Below are positions 1 to 7,600 of a stretch of DNA of 10,268 bases, in pieces. Position 1 is the first letter of the stretch. The number at the start of each line of letters is the position of its first letter. The position numbers and the translations under genes were made by a program. The notes under the pieces were generated by a model. The model saw only the letters and a program-made list of their open reading frames with translations, was not told where the DNA came from and did not search any database. Origin of the DNA: Acanthamoeba lenticulata (Eukaryota; Discosea; Longamoebia; Acanthamoebidae); the NCBI GenBank assembly GCA_002179805.1, contig NAVB01001497.1, positions 1-10,268 on the forward strand. The letters run 5' to 3'.

Positions 1-84
1 TAGCTTGCATTATCTCGCGATCAAGAAACAACCAATAACACTCCCTTCCCTCCCTAAGTTGGAAGGCTGACGAGGAAGAAAAAG
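1..84 (+). promoter_or_regulatory. 5' flank and probable 5' UTR of the coiled-coil gene
   Basis: This short flank holds a CCAAT pentamer at 32-36, followed by a pyrimidine-rich stretch (41-55) and a purine-rich stretch just before the start codon. An in-frame TAA at 55-57 means the ATG at 85 is the first possible start in its frame. The start context is good, with a purine at -3 and G at +4. No TATA box is visible. That the CCAAT is a working promoter element is a guess from its position; the transcription start is not known. Confidence 0.4.
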
Positions 85-3000
85 ATGGCCGATTCGAGTA
101 GTTTGAATTCGTCGTCCGGAGGAAATGCACGCCAACAAGCCGTTGAGCTTGAACGCCTCAATCGAGAGCTCATGTCTCAGGTTCGAGATCTCGAACAGCG
201 GGTGAAAGCCGATACGGCTGCCCTCGACGCCCACCTAAAGGAGTGCCAAGCGCGCGAGGCCGAGTACGAACGGTTGAGCCTCGCCCACGACGCTGCCCAG
301 CGGCGCGTAAACGACCAGCGGGCGGAGGCCAACGCCGAGGTGCGAGCCTCGCGTCGGGAGATGGATCGACTTGGCGAAGAGCTGCGCGAGGAGAAGCGCC
401 GCGCGGCCCACAGCGACGAGCAGCATGCGCGGATCGCCCAGCGCTATGAGGAGCTCAAGGCCCGCTATGAGCAGGAGCGCAACGGGCGCTGGGCTCGCAC
501 GGCCGAAGCCCTGGCCGAGCGTGAGCGCGAGCTCGCCTCCGTTCGGGCCGAGCTGACGCGCCTCCAGCGTCAGGCCGACGACTACGCTCGTCGCCACCAG
601 CACGAAGCCGCCGAGCTCAAGCGCCTCCTTGCCGAACACCGTGAGCGCGGTTCGCATCCTCTCCTCCCTCCTCCCCTACAAAGCGCTCCTGGCTTGCTGG
701 TTCAACTCAACCGCGGTTGTCATTACGTAAACCACAGCCGAGGCGCGACTTGAGCGAGTGCAGAACACGTTGCAGCGGCGGCTCGAGCAGGCCAACGAGA
801 TGCTGCAATACGAACGCAACGCGAGGTAACGCGATTCCTTCCTTCTTCTCCTCTGCACATCATCGACGGCCTCACACGCCCCACCTCGGCGCACACCAAC
901 CCTTGGGACAGGAACACGCTGCAGTCCGAGAAGGACGCTGTGGACTCGGAACTGCGTCGGGTCCAGACTCACTCGACGGCCGAGCGGCTGAAGCTGGAGC
1001 GCAACCTCAGGGACGCCAAGGAGCAAGTCGCCAAGCTGCGCGATGGTGCGCCTCTTTTCCTCTTCTTTTTTCATTACTTTTTCCTGAGGCGCTGACGTGG
1101 CGCTGACGCTGTCGTGTGGCGCGGAGCAGCCAGGGCTCGCCTGGAATCCGAAGTACGCAAGCTCGACGCCTCGGCTTCGCGTGCGGCCGAGCTCGAGCAC
1201 GAGCACGCCGTGTCGACGCGGACCGCCCAGCGGCTCCAGACAGAGCTCAAGGCCCTGCGCGAGCAGCTTGAGCGGGCCGAGACCGACCGCAAGGAGGAGC
1301 GCGACGCGCGCCGAAGGCTCGAGGAGGAGCTCCGGGTCGTGCGCGGCCACCTGGACGAGCTCGAGGCCCGGAGCTCGACTCACGCACAGGATGGCGACGC
1401 CGAGGACCAGCTGCGTCGGGCGCTGCGCGAGAAGGAGGCGCTCGAGGTCCGCCTGAGCCACGCCGTCGTCAGCGAGGAGTCGGCCGTGGCGCGCCTGGGC
1501 GAGCTCACGCGCGAGCGCGAGGCCCTGGAGAAAGAGACCGACCGCGTCCAGCGCGAGCGCGACCGGCTGCAGCGCGAGCTCAAGGACTGCGAGCACGAGG
1601 CCGAGTCGGAGCGCCAGAGGCGCGTCGAGCTGGAGCGCGATGTCAAGCGGCTCGAACTCGAGCTCGACGAGGCCCACCACAAGACCCTCGAGCTGCAGCA
1701 GGGCGCCGGCGCCAAGGCCGACGGCTCGAGCGGGAGCGTCGGGGTCGACGCCGAGCGGCGCGTGCGTGAGCTCGAAAAGCGCTGCGAGAACGAGCGCCGG
1801 CAGCGGGACGAGCGCGACCGCGAGGTGCGGCGGCTCAAGGACCTCGTGACCGAGCTCGAGAGCAAGCAGGGGGAGACCCAGAGCCGCGAGAAGAGCGCCG
1901 TGTCGGCGCGCGAGAAAAGCGTGGCCCGCGAGCTCGAAGAGTCCCGCGCGCAGGCGGACAAGCTGCGCCGGGAAGTCGAGGCCGAGCGCGCGCGGCGCGA
2001 GAAGGTCGAGGAGCAGGCCGCTGCCGCCGACAATGCGGCGCGCGAGTGGGAGCGCAAGTGCAAGGCCAGCGCGACCTCGGCCAGCGGCGCGACGGACGCG
2101 CTCAAGGGCGAGCTCGCCCAGACGGCCGAGAAGCTCAAGCGCGAGACCGAGCGCGCGCGCGAGGCTGACGCCAAGGCCAAGAAGCTGACCGACGACCTGG
2201 CCAAGCTCGACGAGGACCTCGAGGATCTGCGGCTGGCCCACGCCAAGCTGACCAAGGATAACAAGGTCCTGCAGCTCGAGAAGGAGGAGCTCGATGAGGA
2301 CGTCCGCGCGCTCGAGGCCCGCCTCAAGGCTGCCTCCAGCGCCGGCCAGACGGCGGGCGACGTCGCGAAGCAGCACGAGGCCCAGGTCCAGGCCCTCCAG
2401 GCCAAGTTTGAGCGAGAGAAGGCCAACCTGGCCAAGGACAAGGCCGAGCTCGAGGGCCAGCTCGCGCAGGTCCGCGAGTCTCTGCGCGGGGCCGAGCGCG
2501 CGCGCGACGCCGCCGGGCAGACGCTCAAGGAGCAGACCGACGAGCTCCAGCGCAAGGCCGAGCGGCTCGAGAAGGAGAAGGCCCTTGCCCTGCACGAGAA
2601 GGAGGATCTCGCCGGGCAGGCCCGCGACTTGGCCGACAAGGTCAAGCGGCTCGAGGCTCAGCTCGCCGACAGCAACAAGGCCCAGAGCGCCAACGCCAGC
2701 GAGACCGACAAGCGGGCCCATGCGCGCGAGCAGGAGCTGCAGCGCGAGGTCGAGGCGCAGCGGGCCAAGCTCCAGGCGGCCACGGCCGAGCACGCCAAGG
2801 CTCAGGCTGACCTCAAGGCCGAGCTCGACGGTCTCCGCGCCAAGCTCCAGGCGGCCGAGGCCCAGGGCAGCGCCCAGGCCAAGTCGGCCGCGGCCGAGGG
2901 CGAGGGCCTCGCCTCCCAGGTCAAGGCCAAGGACGAGCAGCTCCGCCAGGCCGAGGCCGAGAAGAAGCAGCTGCGCGAGCAGGTCGAGGCCCTCAAGAAG

Positions 3001-3813
3001 TCGGCCGCACAGCAGCCGCAGGCCACCAACAATGCGCCCGACCAGGCCAAGCTCGAGGCCGAGAACGCGCGCCTGGTCAAGGAGGTCGAGGAGCTCAAGC
3101 ACCGGCTCGCCGCCGCTGCCCAGCAGCGTCCCTCAGCCCCCGCCGCTGGTGCGAGCCTCTCCCCCGGGCTCCCTTCCCCAAGGGCTCCGTTGTCTCACGA
3201 TCTGGACGTGTGTGTGTGTGTGTGTGCGTGTGGCGCGGCACACAGGCTCGGGCAGCGTGATCGCGGCCGCCGTGGATGCCGTCCCTGTCGCCGGCCCCAA
3301 GCTGATTCACGTACGTAGAGTCGTCCGTCCCCGTGCGCACGTGGGCGCTTGCATGACCAACCTGGGTGTGTGTATGTGTGCGTAGCCGACGTCCGATCGC
3401 CCGATCGCCAGGAAGCGTGCGCACACGAGCCAGACTGCGGCGCGTCTGCTCGAGGAGAAGCGTGAGAAGCTTGTCGGGCCGTTTGGTAAGGAGGCCGAGG
3501 AGGAGCCGGCGAAACCCGCCGCCCCTGCCGCTGCCGCTGCCGCCGCTCCGTCGGCGAGCGAGGAGCAGGAGAAGAAGGAGAAGGTCGAAAAGGCCAAGCG
3601 CATGGCCGCCGCGTCGGGAGGCGGCATGATGGCCGGCATGATGGGCAGCCTCGCCGCCGCTGCTGCCGCCAGAGGTATTCTTCTCCCCTTTGTTCGCTCA
3701 ATGTTCCCGCGCGGCGTTGCGTGTCGTGTACTCACCTGTTTGCGATGTTCTACGCAGGCCGTGGTGGCAAGAGCGCTGGCGGCGGCGGTCGCGGAAGGGG
3801 AAAGGGCAAGTAA
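85..3813 (+). CDS. Long coiled-coil protein with CPI-like motif and Gly/Arg/Lys tail (7 exons, 1,068 aa)
   Basis: I do not recognise this as a named gene. Exons are 85-640, 738-825, 912-1045, 1130-3148, 3246-3310, 3386-3674 and 3758-3813. They sum to 3,207 nt, all introns are GT-AG, and phase is kept throughout. Residues about 15-925 are nearly continuous Glu/Lys/Arg/Ala/Leu heptad sequence. The helix is broken by a Pro at 186 (exon 1/2 junction) and a Gly/Ser-rich linker at about 451-466. Pro/Ala-rich residues (about 924-933) end the rod. The tail then contains LIHPTSDRP (952-960), a basic helix (about 963-986), an acidic/Ala-Pro stretch, a Met/Gly patch (about 1031-1042), poly-Ala, and a GRGG...GRGRGKGK end. 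There is no signal peptide, membrane segment or enzyme domain. The tail motif suggests a scaffold binding actin capping protein, but this is inference; generic coiled-coil similarity to myosin tails or golgins says nothing about function. Confidence 0.85.
641..1129 (+). other. Introns 1-3 of the coiled-coil gene with two small exons between
   Basis: Intron 1 is 641-737 (97 nt, donor GTGAGC, acceptor CCACAG). Intron 2 is 826-911 (86 nt, donor GTAACG, acceptor GGACAG). Intron 3 is 1046-1129 (84 nt, donor GTGCGC, acceptor GAGCAG, with a T-rich centre). Splicing joins exon 1 (phase 1) to exon 2, giving AEHPEARLERVQ; exon 2 (phase 2) to exon 3, giving RNTLQSEKDAVD; and exon 3 (phase 1) to exon 4, giving ARARLESEV. 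The coiled-coil pattern runs across all three joins, which supports the model. Confidence 0.85.
3149..3245 (+). other. Intron 4 of the coiled-coil gene, with a (TG)n tract
   Basis: The intron has donor GTGCGA and acceptor CACACAG, 97 nt. It carries an almost pure TG run at about 3207-3227, roughly 20 nt upstream of the acceptor. Splicing gives Gly-Ser-Gly-Ser-Val at the start of exon 5. If the intron is retained, translation runs on in a shifted frame and stops at the TAG at 3316-3318, before the CPI-like motif. Confidence 0.85.
3246..3412 (+). other. CPI-like (capping-protein-interaction) motif, split by intron 5
   Basis: Exon 5 (3246-3310) ends with codons for KLIH. Intron 5 (3311-3385, donor GTACGT, TG-rich before acceptor CGTAG) follows, and exon 6 starts with PTSDRP. 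The joined residues LIHPTSDRP (952-960) match the CPI consensus LxHxTxxRPK at every fixed position except the final Lys, which is Ile here. A basic stretch ARKR follows, as is common after the motif. The more distal consensus Pro is absent. In known proteins (CARMIL, CD2AP, CIN85, CapZIP, the WASH-complex protein FAM21) this motif binds the actin capping protein. Binding here is inferred from the motif alone. Confidence 0.55.
3675..3757 (+). other. Intron 6 of the coiled-coil gene
   Basis: The intron is 83 nt with donor GTATTC and acceptor TACGCAG. The last exon (3758-3813) then encodes 18 residues rich in Gly, Arg and Lys before the TAA at 3811-3813. The sequence change from AT-containing intron to GC-rich exon and the correct phase support it. 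Reading through instead would lose the basic Gly-rich tail. Confidence 0.85.
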
Positions 3814-4018
3814 AAGCTTGTGCACCAGAGGAGGCGGGCTCCCCCACATTGGGGCGGGTCACATTGTGCTGCGTTTGTTGTAATGTGCTTTCACACAGCG
3901 GTGGTCGTGCGACGACGCGGCTGCTGGTTTTCGGTTGTTGTTTGAGTAGTCGAGGAAAAGACCATGTTGTGGTTCAGTTTTACTTGTTCAAGAACTTCTT
4001 GCAAACAAGAGCTCGGGT
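3814..4018. other. Intergenic gap between convergent 3' ends
   Basis: These 205 bases lie between the stop codon of the plus-strand gene and the stop codon of the minus-strand VWA8 gene, so both 3' UTRs and both polyadenylation sites must fall here or overlap into the opposite gene. I see no AATAAA on either strand. A TGTAA at 3879-3883 (plus) is present but too short to call a signal. No ORF, repeat or RNA gene is evident. Confidence 0.6.
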
Positions 4019-4690
4019 TCATGGCATGAGGTTGGTGGTGAAGATCTGCTTCATGATGTAGGGCAGCTTGGCCGTGTCTAGGCACAGATAGCTGCGGCCC
4101 ACGGGCAGGTCGCGGCGCCACCGGTCGGCCTCGTCGTGGAAGGAAGCGATAAAGATGACGTAGCTGTTGACCTTCTTCTCCGTGGCCCCGTTGATGAGCC
4201 GCCCAATCTCCTTGGGCGGGATGCCGTAGCGGCCCAGGTTGGCGTCGGACAGGAGGAACACAAAGTAGTCGTCGCCCTCCTCGGCCAGCACACGGTCGAT
4301 GGCCACCTCCAGCGCCTCCACCGTGGAGTCGCCGCTGGGGCAGTACTCGGTGTGGGCGTGCATCCGGCGCAGCACCTTGAGGGCCTCCTTCTCGTTCTTG
4401 GGCGGCTTTCCAAACTCGACAAAGGGGATCTCGGGCCCGTCCCCGGCGTGGCCCACAATCGCGTACGCGTACTTGTGTTCGAAGCCCTTGAGGACTCCAT
4501 GATCATCACCACCGTCTCGAGCATGCGCTCCAGCCGCCGGTCGGCCTGGTTGAAGCGGTACATGGACGCGGAGACGTCAAAGGCAAACACCAGCCGCTTG
4601 GGCTTCTCCTGCGGGCCGCCCGGGGTCGGATCGTGCTCGCCTCGATGCTTGTAGATGGTCTTCTCGCCCGTGATGCCCTCCACCAAGCGC
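4019..4690 (-). other. VWA8: VWA domain (last exon of VWA8)
   Basis: The last exon encodes the linker VEGITGEKTIYKHRGE, then the von Willebrand factor A fold. The metal-ion-dependent adhesion site (MIDAS) is complete: DVSAS at 4578-4564 (DxSxS), a Thr in CPSGDSTVEALE, and the Asp in LLSDANLGRYGI. The C terminus is ...QIFTTNLMP, with no peroxisomal SKL-type signal. The MIDAS is predicted to bind a divalent cation and a protein ligand, as in the VWA domains of magnesium chelatase subunit D and midasin. The exon has one frame break near 4487-4495. Confidence 0.95.
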
Positions 4691-7600
4691 CTGTCATCGG
4701 GGGCAGGTCCGCGCGCGAGCGAGTGAGGTCACTTGCTTGTGGGCGTCAAGTGCGTGAGGGAGGTGACGCACATGTCGTCGAGGTCACCTGACGTCTTGAG
4801 CTTGAGCCACTGGCGCTCCTTGGCCTTGGCGTCGACGGCGGCGAGGATCACGCGCAACTGGCTCACCTGCTGCGAGACCGCCTGGAGGTAGTTGGCGTAG
4901 AGCTGCAGGTCGCCTTCGGTCATGTCGATCTCCTTGAGCTTCTTCTCCAGTGCTTTCTGCAGAATTATTCCACATGACCAGCTTAGGCCGCATGCCGTTC
5001 AAGTCGGATGACCAGCGTGGCGTACCCGAGCCATCTCCTTGGCGGCGGCCTTGACCTCGGCGGAGACGGCCTCCTTCTCAGCGTCGGAGAGCTGGTGGAT
5101 GTCGTGGCCGCTGTCTGAGCGGTAGGCGCCGCCCTTGCCGCCCAATCCGGCCGTGTCGCGGCCGCCCGTCCCGCCGGCCCACGTGTTGCCGCCCACGTGC
5201 GGCGTGTTTTCGGGGTCGATCTTGCCGTGCTTGGGGCCTTGGGCCTCCTTCCCGTTGTGCTCGTACTCGATCTCCAGTCCCGTCGAGCCGTCCTCGTTGA
5301 GCACAGGCTGCGACAGCCCGACAATGGACTTCCACCTGTTGCGCCCGCCCACAAGATCAGCCAGCAGCGCGGCAAAGGTAGCTAAGGCAGGGGCGTTTGA
5401 CCGCTGGAGGCTGTCCTCGATCGCGGCCGGGTCGACCTGGAGCACGGCGACCGTGCCGTCCTCCCACAGGAGGGCCACGTCGCCGTTCTCCAGCTCGCAC
5501 AAGCTCAGCACGTCGTTGGTCGTGCTGCGATACTGGTGTCAGAGACCATACGCACCACCTCGCCGTCGTGAGAAAGAATGAATGCACAAGTTGAGGACAG
5601 GCCGGGGCAGCCGCGTACCCGCGCCATGGGGTGGTCCGGCCGCGAGAGCCGCTTGCGGTGGTGGAGGGCCTCGGACTCCTTGGCGGCGTCGAGGCCCAGG
5701 AGATGTGCGTGCGACAGCGGGATGCTCCGCACGCTCCTCGCCTGCGGGTGGACCACCTCGAGCTGGCCCTCGTCCGGCTCGCCCAGCGCCGCCCCTGTGG
5801 CGCCGGCTGGTGAGTCCCATTTGGCTCCAACGCGCCGGTATAGAAAAACGTGCCTTTGGGGAGGCGCGTGCGGGCCACCGTGAGCAGCTGCCCGGAGCGG
5901 CGCAGGTAGAGCGCTCGTTCGTTGACGACCACGGTCGTTGGGGTCGGCCTGGCCTGGTCGGCGCCGGCAGGCACGTCCTCGAGGCCACGCGGGAAGCACT
6001 GGACAGCGAGCGCGACCGGAGCTCCACGGCCCTCGGCGCCGAGGCCGGCCCAGACGGCCGGCGCGTCCGCGATAAAGTCGGCGTAGGCCGGAAGCGGGCG
6101 GTGCGGGTCGGCCGACGACAGGAGCGTGGCGTCGGTCACTTCGGTCGACACGAAATCGTACTGGGCCGGGAAGCTCGATGGGCTCGTGGGCAAGGCCGGC
6201 CCGGCCTGCTGTCCCCGACGGGGCGACGGCGGCGCCTCGATCGGGAGCGGCGAGCGCAGGACGCAGGCCCAGCGGAGCCGCGCGGTGTTGCTGCTGCTGC
6301 GGGGCGGCAGGGGCCAGCGCCCGACAAAGAGGCGGTCGCGCTGCCCGGCGTCCTCGACGAGCACGACGTCGTGGCGGGGCAAGAACACGCGGCGGAGGCG
6401 GAACTGGTACGGCAGCACATAGCGGTGGGCGCTCATGTCGGCCAAGTCGACAAAGAGCAGCAGCCGGCCGTCCTTCTGGTAGAAGACCAGCACGTCGCGG
6501 CCGTTGAGCGTGAGCGCATCGCACAGGGTGAGCGACGTGGACCGGGCGGGCCGGTGGGACGACAAGTAGAGCTTGTTCCCTGGAAATGACCGTTAGCTCA
6601 TCGCACGCATCATCATGATTCCGTATGAGGCGGTGGTCGAACCAAAGAGGGAGAACTGCTGGCTGTCGGGCGCGGGGATGTTGATGGGAAGAACCTCGCG
6701 CCGGTTGGTATCGACAAGAAGCAGGACGTTGTGGGACGGCAAGAACACCTGCAAAAAGAAAAAGTTGTTATTTATTGTTCAAAAAATTTAACAAAAAAAT
6801 TACAAAAAAAAAAAAAACAAAAAACGGACATACCACAAGGCGGTCGGTCGCAGGCAGATAGACAAGCCTCGGGTTGGTCGACGAGGGCGAGAAGAACGGC
6901 ATGTTATCCCCTGCGAGGCGACGTGAGTCAGCTGATGAGAAGCGATACAGGCCAAGGAGCCCAGCGCGCACCGAGCGGGGTGACCGAGTAGGAGGCGTGA
7001 TCGCCCGTGTAGGAGTGGATCCCAAACGGGTGGTCGACCAGCACGTGGAGCTCGCCCTGCTTGCCGCTCACCATGCCCAGCGGCAGGCCCGGGGTGACCA
7101 CGCTCCACGAGTACTTGGCCTCGGTGAAGGCGTGCACGCGGGCCTCGCGGCGGCTCCGCAGCTCGAGCACGTGCGGCGGCGGCCACGTCCAGCCCTTGGT
7201 CACCTTCAGCGGCACCTTGGTGGCCTCGACCTCGAGATAGGCCTCGCCGGCAATGGTCCACAGCTCATGGGCCACAGGCGGCGGGAGCGGTGCAACGCCG
7301 CCGACGCTGACCTTGAACTGCGACCGGTCGAGGAGGCCCAGCGGGATGCCGTGCCTGGACCACGCGATCAAAGGGGAAGGGAAGGGAGCTGATCAGTCTC
7401 TCCACACACGGACGCGCTTTGGCTGTGTGGAGCAGAGGTTGGAAACAACGGACCTGTGGAAGGTCTGGGCCAAGTGCTCGCGTAGCTGTGGGTTGAAGAT
7501 GTCAAACGAGAAGACGTTTTCGAGGATTTGGAGGAGCGAGTCCTTCGGGTAGTGCTGCAGGTGGCGGATCAGGTTCACGAGCTCGCGCGTCGAGTAGGGA

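Noticed and set aside
738..763. Alternative acceptor at AGTGCAG (763) for exon 2 of the coiled-coil gene.
   Set aside because: It gives the wrong phase with the GTGAGC donor, while the acceptor at 737 gives a clean heptad continuation.
676..3102. An 808-codon Leu/Ala-rich open frame on the minus strand opposite the coiled-coil gene.
   Set aside because: It is the shadow of a GC-rich, Glu/Leu-rich coiled coil: GAG and CTC codons are reverse complements of each other, so the opposite strand stays open and reads as Leu/Glu. It runs across three plus-strand introns and has no recognisable domain.
85..3148. Myosin heavy chain, golgin or SMC-like identity for the coiled-coil protein.
   Set aside because: There is no motor, GRIP, hinge or ATPase head sequence; resemblance would come from heptad composition only.
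3207..3227. (TG)n run as a structural element such as Z-DNA or an origin.
   Set aside because: It is short and lies inside a well-supported intron; nothing else points to an origin.
2294..3385. A 363-codon Arg/Ser/Pro-rich frame on the plus strand.
   Set aside because: It is an off-frame reading of GC-rich exon 4 and passes straight through introns 4 and 5.
3845..3857. A small inverted repeat (CCCCA-CAT-TGGGG) between the genes.
   Set aside because: A five-base stem in GC-rich DNA is expected by chance, and bacterial-type terminators do not apply here.
3879..3883. TGTAA as a polyadenylation signal.
   Set aside because: A pentamer is too short, and this signal is established for green algae rather than for the lineage suspected here.
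5357..6565. A separate 402-residue gene starting in the VWA8 middle region.
   Set aside because: A phase-matched acceptor lies just upstream (6580), and the sequence continues into VWA8 exons on both sides. The frame end is caused by the frame break near 5792.
5582..6589. A 335-codon plus-strand frame opposite the large VWA8 exon.
   Set aside because: It lies antisense to conserved VWA8 coding sequence and is low-complexity Arg/Ala/Gly, as expected from a GC-rich complement.
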